Below, in pieces: positions 1 through 5,450 of a stretch of 5,450 nt of DNA (position 1 is the first letter of the stretch; each line of letters opens with the position of its first letter). The notes below the pieces were generated by a model that worked only from the letters and a program-made list of their open reading frames with translations, searched no databases and was not told the origin of the DNA. A program made the position numbers and the translations under genes. This DNA is from Pelotomaculum sp. UBA4789 (GTDB lineage: Bacteria; Bacillota; Desulfotomaculia; Desulfotomaculales; Pelotomaculaceae). Location of the stretch: the NCBI GenBank assembly GCA_002402945.1, contig DHGV01000112.1:1-5450 (forward strand), in the 5' to 3' direction.

Positions 1-26
1 AAACCAGGATATGTCCCCAATAATAG

Positions 27-33
27 AAAGGAG
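27..33 (+). promoter_or_regulatory. Ribosome binding site that fixes the nitroreductase start
   Basis: AAAGGAG lies 9 bases before the ATG at 43. A TTG at 34 is in the same frame but directly abuts this site, leaving no spacing, so the ATG at 43 is the better start. The preceding 26 bases are too few to judge an upstream gene or promoter. Confidence 0.8.
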
Positions 34-42
34 TTGCATTTT

Positions 43-600
43 ATGGAACTGTCTGATGCAATCCGGTCTCGCCGGAGCGTGCGTAAATATAAAAGCGATC
101 CCATCCCCGAACAGACAATTAAGGAACTGCTTGAATTGGCAGCCTGGGCGCCCAGCGGGATGAACACCCAGCCGTGGCTGTTTGTCCTGGTTAAAGGAAA
201 TGATTATTTGAAGGACCTGTCAGACCGGTCACGGGCTTTCATACTAGCCCAGATGGAAGACGCGCCGGCATTGAAAAATTACCGCTCCCTGCTGTCCAAT
301 CCTGATTTCAATATTTTTTATGGTGCTCCAATGCTGGTATTAATTTTTGGCAGTAAAAATGCTTTTACCTATACAAATGACTGCAGTATGGCTGCCTTAA
401 ACCTGATGCTGGCCGCCTGGGACAGGGGTATCGGCAGCTGTTGGATCGGTTTTGCCAGGGGATATTGCGGCGCCCCGGCCTGCATGAAGGAATTAAATGT
501 TCCGGAAGGATACGAGCTGGTAGCTCCGGTTATCCTCGGCTACCCGGCAGTTCCACCCGGCCAGGTAGCCAGGAAGGAAATAAGGATTATCAGCAGGTAG
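43..600 (+). CDS. Nitroreductase family protein (FMN-dependent NAD(P)H oxidoreductase)
   Basis: A 185-residue protein of the nitroreductase superfamily. These are usually cytoplasmic homodimers that bind FMN and move electrons from NAD(P)H to nitro-aromatics, quinones, flavins or other acceptors. Seen in the sequence: the N-terminal FMN-phosphate motif RSRRSVRKY (residues 8-16), the APSGMNTQPW segment (36-45), the central CSMAALNLMLAAW helix (114-126), GIGSCWIGFA (129-138), and the C-terminal VILGYP strand (163-168) followed by a basic RKEIR tail. The length is typical for the short, single-domain members and nothing appears truncated. The start is ATG at 43, chosen because of the AAAGGAG site 9 bases upstream. 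A terminator-like hairpin follows directly, so it may be transcribed alone or end an operon that begins outside the window. The family is secure; the natural substrate cannot be told, and such proteins are often annotated only by family. Confidence 0.93.
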   Translation: MELSDAIRSRRSVRKYKSDPIPEQTIKELLELAAWAPSGMNTQPWLFVLVKGNDYLKDLSDRSRAFILAQMEDAPALKNYRSLLSNPDFNIFYGAPMLVLIFGSKNAFTYTNDCSMAALNLMLAAWDRGIGSCWIGFARGYCGAPACMKELNVPEGYELVAPVILGYPAVPPGQVARKEIRIISR

Positions 601-603
601 CGG

Positions 604-629
604 GCAGGTCTGTTATGGCCTGCTTTTTT
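604..629 (+). terminator. Intrinsic terminator after the nitroreductase gene
   Basis: The arms GCAGGTC (604-610) and GGCCTGC (617-623) pair over 7 bp, one of them a G-T wobble, around a 6-base loop and are followed by six T (624-629). It starts only 4 bases after the TAG stop. The stem is short, so some read-through into the next gene is plausible. Confidence 0.75.
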
Positions 630-645
630 GCAATTCGGCGTGTGA

Positions 646-652
646 GAGGTGA
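646..652 (+). promoter_or_regulatory. Ribosome binding site of the DUF2157 gene
   Basis: GAGGTGA lies 4 bases before the ATG at 657 (7 bases from the GAGG core) and matches the Shine-Dalgarno consensus well. It supports the start at 657 over an in-frame GTG at 642 and over the long upstream extension of the same frame that would run into the nitroreductase gene. Confidence 0.8.
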
Positions 653-656
653 GAAG

Positions 657-1979
657 ATGTCCAGGCTGTCCTGGTTGATCAAGGAAACAAAAAAGTGGGT
701 CGGCGGCGGGATCATCACTGATGATCAGGCTGACCAGATTATCGGGTCATATCCTGCCGAGACCAAAAGCAGGCTGATCACTGTTTTGCTGCTGCTGGGG
801 GCTATACTGCTGGGTACAGGTATCATCCTTTTCTTTGCTGCAAACTGGCAGTATCTGCCAAAGTGGAGCAAAATCGGTCTTGTGATTATTCCCCTCATCC
901 TATTCCACATGGCCGCCCAGCTGACCAGCGAAAACTACCCCAGGCTGAGCCAGACCTTAACGCTGCTGGGCTGCATTATGTTTGGCTCCGGCATCTGGCT
1001 GATCGCTCAGGTTTTCCATATCAACACTCATTTCCCCAACGGTGTCCTTTTCTGGATGCTTGGTGTCCTGCCGGTGGCATTCATCCTCAGAGAGGAACTG
1101 CCTTTGGGACTGAGTGCCATGCTGCTGGCGATGTGGGTGTTGGCGGAACAGTCTTCCTCCCTGTGGATAATATTCATTGCCATGATGCTGTTTGGCGGGG
1201 TGTTTTATCTGACCTACGCTTTGCGCTCTTCTTTCGCGCTGGTCTTTAGTCTGATCAGCGTGGCCATATTTATCAATACAGAAATTTACCTGGTCTTAAC
1301 GGACAATTACAGGTTTGACGCCGCTGCTTCTTTAATCCCGTTTGTCCTGCTGCTGATTGGATCCTCGTATGTTTACATGTCCAAGCACCCCGTCAATGCT
1401 ACAGTCAAAAACTTCCCTCTCATCTACAAATTTTCAGGCGTTACGCTGACCGGGGTATCCTTGTTTATTATGTCTCTTGAATTTTTTGCCTATGATTTCA
1501 TTAAGCTGCGCCACAGCGGCGCGGGTTTTGTCCTGTTTTGGCTGCTTTACCTTGCCGTGGCGGTTTTAGGGGCTTGCGCGCTCAGCAGGCGCGGCGCTGA
1601 TATTAAGGAGGTTATCAGGGAGAATTATCCCTGGCTGGCTGTTGACGCTCTCGTTTTTATCATGCTGCTGGCGCCGTTTAACGGGTTAACTTTAATGATT
1701 ATTCTTAACCTGTTCATGTTTGTCTGGGCTCTTTTGCTCATTATCTCTGCCTACCAGTCCCAGAGCAGCCTGTTCTTCATCCTGGGGATGGTTGCTTTTA
1801 ACCTGTACATCATCATAGAGTACTTTAACTTTTTCTGGAAAACCCTGCCCAAGTCACTTTTTTTTATCGCCGGTGGTATCGTGCTGGTTGTAAGTGGCGC
1901 CTTGATGGAGCGCCAGAGAAGAAAAGCACTTGTCGCCTGGCAGCAGGAAGGGGTGGTTTCAAATGAAGAGGAGCTGTAA
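657..1979 (+). CDS. DUF2157 domain-containing polytopic membrane protein
   Basis: A 440-residue integral membrane protein of unknown function. The N terminus has the features of DUF2157: a short cytoplasmic helix with WVGGGIITDDQADQII (14-29) and a Y-P turn, then a first membrane segment LLLLGAILLGTGIILFFAANW (44-64), the family's GAxLLGxGxxLFxAANW signature. Hydrophobic stretches suggest about 13-14 membrane segments: roughly 40-60, 73-88, 98-118, 128-144, 149-163, 168-188, 191-212, 223-241, 258-279, 287-307, 328-342, 344-364, 370-390 and 399-417. The C-terminal tail is charged (ERQRRK and EEEL). The frame is open back to 441, but the strong GAGGTGA site and the first family-like residues place the start at 657. 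The 3' end overlaps the GDYXXLXY gene by 17 bases. Members often occur beside GDYXXLXY-type proteins, and the overlap suggests translational coupling and joint work in the membrane. No biochemical role is known to me. Confidence 0.88.
   Translation: MSRLSWLIKETKKWVGGGIITDDQADQIIGSYPAETKSRLITVLLLLGAILLGTGIILFFAANWQYLPKWSKIGLVIIPLILFHMAAQLTSENYPRLSQTLTLLGCIMFGSGIWLIAQVFHINTHFPNGVLFWMLGVLPVAFILREELPLGLSAMLLAMWVLAEQSSSLWIIFIAMMLFGGVFYLTYALRSSFALVFSLISVAIFINTEIYLVLTDNYRFDAAASLIPFVLLLIGSSYVYMSKHPVNATVKNFPLIYKFSGVTLTGVSLFIMSLEFFAYDFIKLRHSGAGFVLFWLLYLAVAVLGACALSRRGADIKEVIRENYPWLAVDALVFIMLLAPFNGLTLMIILNLFMFVWALLLIISAYQSQSSLFFILGMVAFNLYIIIEYFNFFWKTLPKSLFFIAGGIVLVVSGALMERQRRKALVAWQQEGVVSNEEEL
1945..1956 (+). 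promoter_or_regulatory. Ribosome binding site inside the DUF2157 gene for the overlapping downstream gene
   Basis: AGGAAGGGGTGG ends 6 bases before the ATG at 1963 and lies within the last codons of the DUF2157 gene. It decides between the ATG at 1963 and an in-frame TTG at 1930, which has no such site in front, and it implies coupled translation. Confidence 0.7.
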
Positions 1980-2463
1980 AATCGGGCTGATTGTCGCCTT
2001 GCAGCTTGTATTCCTGTTCAGCATGATCGGCTTCAAATACTATACCCTGGCCACAGGCGCCCCGGCGTTGCTGAAAGCTGTGCCGGTAGATCCGTGGGAC
2101 ATGTTCAGGGGTGAATATGTCATGCTGGAATACGATATAACATGGATTAAAGGTGAGAATTTAGGCCTGGAAAACTTTCAGCAGCAGGAGGTCTATGTGG
2201 TCATCGAAAAGGGAGAGAAATACTGGGAAGAAGCTGGTATATATTTAGACAAACCCGTCCTGTATGGCGATCAGATCTTGATCAAGGGCAGGGTAGATTA
2301 CTACAATGAATTTAAAGATGAGTACCATGTGACTTACGGTATCGAGAGCTATTATGTCGAAGAAGGCCAGGGTGTAATGCTCGGACAAATCAGGAGTTTC
2401 GATGCCCTGATAAAAATAGACCGGTTTGGCAACGCGGTTATAGAAAAAATTTCATTACCTTGA
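1963..2463 (+). CDS. GDYXXLXY family membrane-anchored protein
   Basis: A 166-residue protein with a positively charged N terminus (MKRSCK) and a single hydrophobic segment at about 7-26, which reads as an uncleaved signal anchor placing the rest outside the cytoplasm. Directly after it comes the family-defining region: VPVDPWDMFRGEYVMLEYDI (40-59), in which RGEYVMLEY is the G-[DE]-Y-x-x-L-x-Y motif with Glu in place of the usual Asp. Further conserved points are GRVDYY (109-114) and YGIESYYVEEGQG (125-137). Length and order are as usual for the family, so the gene appears complete. Function is unknown. It is encoded as the second gene of a pair with the DUF2157 protein, overlapping its 3' end by 17 bases, which fits the frequent DUF2157-GDYXXLXY pairing and suggests a shared membrane complex. 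A strong terminator 31 bases downstream closes the unit. Confidence 0.88.
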   Translation: MKRSCKIGLIVALQLVFLFSMIGFKYYTLATGAPALLKAVPVDPWDMFRGEYVMLEYDITWIKGENLGLENFQQQEVYVVIEKGEKYWEEAGIYLDKPVLYGDQILIKGRVDYYNEFKDEYHVTYGIESYYVEEGQGVMLGQIRSFDALIKIDRFGNAVIEKISLP

Positions 2464-2493
2464 CATTACATGGGTCATTTTTCACCGCACGAT

Positions 2494-2555
2494 ACGGGGT
2501 CGGTTCTCAGCTTGCTTAATGGGCAAAGCTGAGGTCGTCCCCGTTTATTTATTTT
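2494..2555 (+). terminator. Long intrinsic terminator closing the DUF2157/GDYXXLXY unit
   Basis: Outer arms ACGGGG (2494-2499) and CCCCGT (2539-2544) enclose a second perfect helix CTCAGCTT (2506-2513) with AAGCTGAG (2526-2533). Between the two helices C2501-G2537, G2502-C2536 and two G-T wobbles can also pair, so the stem is nearly continuous at about 18-20 bp. The T-rich tail GTTTATTTATTTT (2543-2555) follows. The other side has no T-run on the minus strand, so it works for + strand transcripts only. Confidence 0.88.
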
Positions 2556-2556
2556 C

Positions 2557-2593
2557 AATAATTAATAGTCATGTTAATAAATTATTAATTATT
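2557..2593. repeat. AT-rich inverted repeat with a nested palindrome
   Basis: AATAATTAAT (2557-2566) is matched perfectly by ATTAATTATT (2584-2593). The pairing extends inward to 2569/2581 with one G-T wobble, giving 13 bp around an 11-base loop, followed by a T-run to 2598. A 15-base palindrome, TTAATAA-A-TTATTAA (2574-2588), lies within it. It could be a protein-binding site, a DNA bend/UP-type element, or chance symmetry in AT-rich DNA. The stem contains no G-C pair, so it is unlikely to be an efficient terminator. Confidence 0.4.
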
Positions 2594-2601
2594 TTTTTAT
2601 C

Positions 2602-2627
2602 TGGACTTAATCATTTCATCTTATGAT
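2602..2627 (+). promoter_or_regulatory. Candidate promoter for the rubredoxin-TPP enzyme gene (weak)
   Basis: TATGAT (2622-2627) matches the -10 consensus at 5 of 6 positions. TGGACT (2602-2607) matches the -35 consensus at 4 of 6, but the spacing is only 14 bases, which is short for a housekeeping sigma factor. A second possible -10, TGTAAT (2640-2645), has no recognisable -35. A promoter is expected here because the strong terminator at 2494-2555 cuts off upstream transcription; its exact position is uncertain. Confidence 0.3.
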
Positions 2628-2631
2628 TAAG
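2606..2631. repeat. Perfect 9-bp inverted repeat, candidate operator
   Basis: CTTAATCAT (2606-2614) and ATGATTAAG (2623-2631) are exact reverse complements separated by 8 bases (26 bases overall). The centre-to-centre distance of the arms is 17 bases, between one and two helical turns. The right arm overlaps the candidate -10 TATGAT, and the whole element ends 41 bases before the ATG at 2672. This position suits an operator for a dimeric regulator. No T-run follows, so it is not a terminator. Confidence 0.5.
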
Positions 2632-2652
2632 AAAGCTTGTGTAATAAAAAAT

Positions 2653-2663
2653 AGAAGGGCGGT
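2653..2663 (+). promoter_or_regulatory. Imperfect ribosome binding site of the TPP enzyme gene
   Basis: AGAAGGGCGGT ends 8 bases before the ATG at 2672. The AAGGG part is 12 bases away, the GGCGGT part 8. It is weaker than the sites of the other four genes in the window. No better in-frame start with a site exists, and the protein homology begins immediately at this ATG. Confidence 0.55.
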
Positions 2664-2671
2664 TAAAGCGT

Positions 2672-4429
2672 ATGGCAAAATATCGATGCACAGTCTGCAA
2701 TTATGTATATGATGAAGCAAAAGAAGGGAAGAACTTCAGTGCCTTAGCAGAAGAGTGGCGATGCCCGGTCTGCAATGCAGCCAAAGAAATGTTTGTCACA
2801 TTAACCGGGGCGGCAGCAGAAAAACCAAAGTGGGATAAGACAGTTGCCGATATCATGGCAGAACAGATGGTGGAGTGCGGTGTGAAATATGTTTTCGGCC
2901 TGCCGGGCACATCTGCGCTGGGTGTCGTGGAAGCCTTAAGGAAGAACCGGGACATAGAATTTATCCAGGTGAGACATGAGCAGACTGCAGCTTTTATGGC
3001 TTCGGCTTATGCCAAGCTGACCGGCCATATCGGGGCCTGCCTCGCAGTAGCTGGCCCTGGCGCCACCAACCTGGCCACCGGACTTTATGACGCCAAACTT
3101 GATCACGCTCCCGTTCTGGCTTTAACAGGGCTTGTTAAAAGACAGATGATGGGGCCCGGATCTTTCCAGGAGATAGACCAGCACTCCTTTTTTGAGCCCA
3201 TATCAGTGTTTAATAAAATACTGATGACGGAAGACCAGACAACCACCCTGGTGACCCTCGCGATCAAACACGCCCTGGTGGAAAGGGGTGTCTCCCATAT
3301 CAGCATTCCCAACGATGTTCAGAAACTGCCATATGAAGCGGAGATTATTCCTTTTGAAGGCAGGATCCCCAACCGCGCCATTTCATCATCTGATTACCTG
3401 ATTAAGCAGGCTGCTCTTGCTGTTGATATGGCTGAAAGGCCTGTGATCATTTCCGGCTTCGGGGCGCTGGGCCAGGGTGAGGAACTCTTGAAGCTGGCTG
3501 CTAAAATATCGACTCCGGTCGTTACCACTTTCAGGGGCAAAGGAGTCATTGACGAAGATAACGGGCTGTATGTTGGCAGCCACGGCACTATAGCTTCCAC
3601 TGCCGCTGCGGAGCTTGTGCGGAAAGCAGACCTGCTGATTGTTATCGGCGCGTCTTATTCTGATATGACCAAAATTCCGGAAAAGAAAACAGTGCAAATC
3701 GACATTGACCCGATGATGATCGCCAAAAATTATCCGGTGGAGGTTGGCCTGTGGGGCAACAGTTCCGAATTAATCCCCAAGCTCAAAGAAGCGGTCAAAA
3801 CAAAGAAAAACAGCAGTTACATGGCAGAGATAAGAAAATTAAAGCGGGACTGGCTTAAGCAGCTGGAAAAAGAAGCCGATCCGGCAAAAAGCCCGGTGCG
3901 GCCACAGTATATTATCAAGGTTTTGAATGATAAGCTGCCTGAGGACTGCGTGATCTCCCTTGATATCGGCGAAAACGGCTGGTGGTTCGGCAGGAATTTC
4001 TTTATGAAGAAAACCCAGAAGATGGTCATGTCCGGTTACCTGGCTTCGATGGGTGCGGGACTGCCGGGCGCCTTAGCGGCAAAACTTGCCTACCCGGATC
4101 GCCAGGTGGTGTGCATAACCGGTGACGGCGGCTTTTCCATGGTGATGGCCGACTTCCTGACTGCGGTCAAAAACAAGCTGCCGATCAAAATATTCCTTTT
4201 TAACAACAGGCATTTAGGCATGATTATGCAGGAACAAAAGGTGGAGGGCTATCCGAACTGGCAGACTGACCTGTACAACTGTGACTTCGCCGCGTACGCC
4301 CGCGAATGCGGCGGTATCGGCATCAAAGTCAACAAAGCCGGGGAACTGCCGGCGGCAGTGGATCAGGCGCTGGCCAGTGATCAGCCTGTTATTGTCGATA
4401 TTGAGACTGATCCGCGCAGGTTTATATAA
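2672..4429 (+). CDS. Rubredoxin-like domain fused to a pyruvate oxidase/PoxB-like TPP enzyme
   Basis: A 585-residue two-part protein. Residues 1-45 form a rubredoxin-like metal knuckle: CTVC (6-9), YVYD (11-14) and CPVC (31-34), then KEMF. The 21 residues between the cysteine pairs are fewer than the about 29 of free rubredoxin. After a short linker, residues 55-585 are a complete TPP enzyme. The N-terminal Pyr domain has FGLPGT (75-80) and the catalytic Glu103 in VRHEQTAAF. GPGSFQEIDQHSFF (161-174) resembles PoxB. The central, probably FAD/nucleotide-binding, domain has FRGKGVI (287-293) and IDIDP (343-347). The C-terminal PP domain has the TPP/Mg motif GDGGFSM (484-490) to NN (511-512). The closest family I recognise is pyruvate oxidase/pyruvate:quinone dehydrogenase, from the GDGGFSMVMADFL and LPIKIFLFNN regions. 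It ends at DPRRFI and lacks PoxB's C-terminal membrane-binding extension. The likely chemistry is decarboxylation of a 2-oxo acid such as pyruvate; electrons passing to the rubredoxin iron is inference. Acetolactate synthase or another carboligase is the main alternative. It probably forms an operon with the baeRF gene 35 bases on. Confidence 0.85.
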   Translation: MAKYRCTVCNYVYDEAKEGKNFSALAEEWRCPVCNAAKEMFVTLTGAAAEKPKWDKTVADIMAEQMVECGVKYVFGLPGTSALGVVEALRKNRDIEFIQVRHEQTAAFMASAYAKLTGHIGACLAVAGPGATNLATGLYDAKLDHAPVLALTGLVKRQMMGPGSFQEIDQHSFFEPISVFNKILMTEDQTTTLVTLAIKHALVERGVSHISIPNDVQKLPYEAEIIPFEGRIPNRAISSSDYLIKQAALAVDMAERPVIISGFGALGQGEELLKLAAKISTPVVTTFRGKGVIDEDNGLYVGSHGTIASTAAAELVRKADLLIVIGASYSDMTKIPEKKTVQIDIDPMMIAKNYPVEVGLWGNSSELIPKLKEAVKTKKNSSYMAEIRKLKRDWLKQLEKEADPAKSPVRPQYIIKVLNDKLPEDCVISLDIGENGWWFGRNFFMKKTQKMVMSGYLASMGAGLPGALAAKLAYPDRQVVCITGDGGFSMVMADFLTAVKNKLPIKIFLFNNRHLGMIMQEQKVEGYPNWQTDLYNCDFAAYARECGGIGIKVNKAGELPAAVDQALASDQPVIVDIETDPRRFI

Positions 4430-4450
4430 TTTCTTGAAATCATAGCAGCG

Positions 4451-4457
4451 AGAGGAG
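4451..4457 (+). promoter_or_regulatory. Ribosome binding site of the baeRF gene
   Basis: AGAGGAG lies 7 bases before the ATG at 4465, a near-consensus site. The 35 bases between the two genes hold no hairpin or T-run, which supports co-transcription with the TPP enzyme gene. Confidence 0.8.
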
Positions 4458-4464
4458 CAGCATT

Positions 4465-5450
4465 ATGAATGTATTTACCAGAAACGAGCTAAAGACCTTG
4501 ATGGGAAAAACCGAAGGTCCGTGTGTTTCAATTTTCATGCCTACTCTCAGGGGCGGCGTGCAGTCCCAGCAAAACCCGATCCGCTTTAAAAACATGCTCA
4601 GGGAGGCCGAGGAGCGCCTCGTGGCATCCGGACTGCGACCCCCGGAGGCAAAGGAACTGCTTGAACCCGCCCAAAAACTCCTGCAGGACGGACCTTTCTG
4701 GCGGCAGAGCAACGGCATTGCCCTTTTCTTGTCACCGAAAACTTACCGCTACTACCGCCTGCCGTTTGATTTTGAAGAGCTCCTGGTCGTGTCAGACCGC
4801 TTTAATGTCAAGCCTTTACTCCGCCTGCCGGCGACCGCCGAGCGTTTTTATATCCTGGCTCTCAGCCAAAACAGGGTCAGGCTCTTTGAGGGTGTAAATC
4901 GAAAAATCAGTGAGATTGATTTGGAAATTGAAGATATACCCAAAAGCCTTGCTGAGGCCATGAAATATGATGACGTGGAATCGGAGCGCCAGGCGCACAG
5001 CGGCTCACAGGGGAAGTTGTTATTTCACGGCAATGCTCCAGGCGATGACGCCAAAGTGAATATTTTGCGTTATTTCCAGCAGATTGACCGGGGGCTGAAA
5101 GACGTGCTCCGGGACAAGCAGGCGCCGCTGCTGCTGGCAGGAGTAGGCTACCTTTTATCAATATACAAAGAGGTTAATAATTATCCTTACCTCCTTCAGG
5201 AAGGAATTGAAGGCAGCCCTGACAGGATGGAGGCGGAGGAATTGTACGAGCGGGCCGTGGCAGTACTCGAACCTTATTCTTTAAAAGCCAGGCAGGAAGC
5301 GGTTGACCAGTATAAGCAGGCTGCAGGAACAGGGCTGACATCCAACGGTGTTAAAGAGATAGTGCCGGCAGCCTATTACGGCCGGGTTGATGTTTTATTT
5401 GTTAACAATGAGCTTCATTTATGGGGCGCTTTTGACCCCGATACCAATGT
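4465..5450 (+). CDS. Bacterial archaeo-eukaryotic release factor (baeRF) family protein, 3' end outside the window
   Basis: An open frame of 328 complete codons that runs off the window edge without a stop. I recognise it as one of the bacterial eRF1-related (baeRF) families, probably family 3 or 7, from the conserved sequence landmarks: GPCVSIFMPTLRGG (18-31), QNPIRFKNMLREAEERL (36-52), FWRQSNGIALFLSP (78-91), YYRLPFDFEELLVVSDRFNVKPLLRL (96-121), FYILALSQNRVRLFEG (128-143), NILRYFQQIDRGL (199-211), PLLLAGVGYLLSIYKEVNNYPYL (221-243) and VPAAYYGRVDVLFV (300-313), ending in WGAFDPDTN. The family is thought, from comparative work, to share the eRF1 catalytic and L7Ae-like domains and to act at the ribosome in rescue or quality control, but for this type I know of no direct demonstration. 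I see no GGQ tripeptide in the visible part. The related proteins I recall end soon after this point, so a few dozen residues are probably missing. It is the second gene after the TPP enzyme. The assignment is from remembered family patterns, not a search. Confidence 0.75.
   Translation, partial: MNVFTRNELKTLMGKTEGPCVSIFMPTLRGGVQSQQNPIRFKNMLREAEERLVASGLRPPEAKELLEPAQKLLQDGPFWRQSNGIALFLSPKTYRYYRLPFDFEELLVVSDRFNVKPLLRLPATAERFYILALSQNRVRLFEGVNRKISEIDLEIEDIPKSLAEAMKYDDVESERQAHSGSQGKLLFHGNAPGDDAKVNILRYFQQIDRGLKDVLRDKQAPLLLAGVGYLLSIYKEVNNYPYLLQEGIEGSPDRMEAEELYERAVAVLEPYSLKARQEAVDQYKQAAGTGLTSNGVKEIVPAAYYGRVDVLFVNNELHLWGAFDPDTN

Noticed and set aside
441..656. Upstream extension of the DUF2157 reading frame into the nitroreductase gene
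   Set aside because: The extension has no membrane-protein character, overlaps the nitroreductase coding sequence in another frame, and the strong ribosome site at 646-652 marks the start at 657.
725..910. Minus-strand open frame opposite the DUF2157 gene start
   Set aside because: It is short, without a family pattern, and antisense to a secure coding region.
863..1249. 128-codon + strand open frame within the DUF2157 gene
   Set aside because: It lies fully inside a gene with clear family motifs in another frame, has no ribosome site and gives an unrecognisable Pro/Arg/His-rich protein.
2494..2544. Hairpin read as an insertion-sequence end or attachment site
   Set aside because: The T-rich tail directly after the stem and its place 31 bases behind a stop codon are explained by an intrinsic terminator; no transposase or integrase is near.
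2464..2671. Riboswitch (for example TPP-binding) upstream of the TPP enzyme gene
   Set aside because: The conserved TPP-riboswitch core (CUGAGA and related boxes) is absent. The only strong hairpin is the terminator of the preceding unit, and the rest is AT-rich without a further folded core.
2701..4029. Several minus-strand open frames opposite the TPP enzyme gene
   Set aside because: All are antisense to a protein with intact motifs along its whole length; none shows a recognisable domain.
4523..4897. 124-codon + strand open frame inside the baeRF gene
   Set aside because: Its Ser/Arg/Cys-rich composition is typical of an out-of-frame reading, and the 4465 frame carries the conserved family motifs.
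4440..5161. Minus-strand open frames opposite the baeRF gene
   Set aside because: They are low-complexity readings antisense to the conserved gene, without support from a start site or family resemblance.

Overview
The window looks like a chromosomal stretch from an anaerobic Gram-positive bacterium, most likely a Firmicute of the Clostridia/Desulfotomaculum-Pelotomaculum type. The evidence is strong purine-rich Shine-Dalgarno sites before most genes, mixed GC/AT codon use with AT-rich spacers, intrinsic terminators, and a rubredoxin domain fused to a redox enzyme. The taxonomic placement is inference from gene style, not from a marker gene. All five genes lie on the + strand. I see no tRNA, rRNA, CRISPR array or insertion sequence.

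Layout: (1) 43-600, a small FMN nitroreductase-family protein, closed by a short hairpin plus T-run at 604-629. (2) 657-2463, a two-gene unit: a multi-spanning DUF2157 membrane protein, then a small membrane-anchored GDYXXLXY-family protein overlapping it by 17 bases. The pair ends at a long, strong terminator at 2494-2555. (3) 2556-2671, an AT-rich regulatory spacer holding two separate inverted repeats. (4) 2672-4429, a 585-residue fusion of a short rubredoxin-like zinc/iron knuckle to a complete thiamine-diphosphate (TPP) enzyme of the pyruvate oxidase/PoxB-acetolactate synthase superfamily. (5) 4465 to the window edge, a partial gene for a bacterial relative of the archaeo-eukaryotic peptide release factor (baeRF family), 35 bases behind the TPP enzyme with no terminator between, so probably in the same transcript.

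The DUF2157/GDYXXLXY pair is a recurring membrane partnership of unknown function. The TPP enzyme resembles PoxB over its whole catalytic part but ends without PoxB's C-terminal membrane-binding extension and carries an electron-transfer type domain at its N terminus. The most economical reading is a soluble 2-oxo acid (pyruvate-like) oxidase or decarboxylase that may pass electrons through its own rubredoxin domain instead of to membrane quinone. The substrate cannot be settled from sequence alone. The most unusual items are this fusion, its probable co-transcription with a baeRF-type gene, and the inverted repeat at 2606-2631 in its promoter region.
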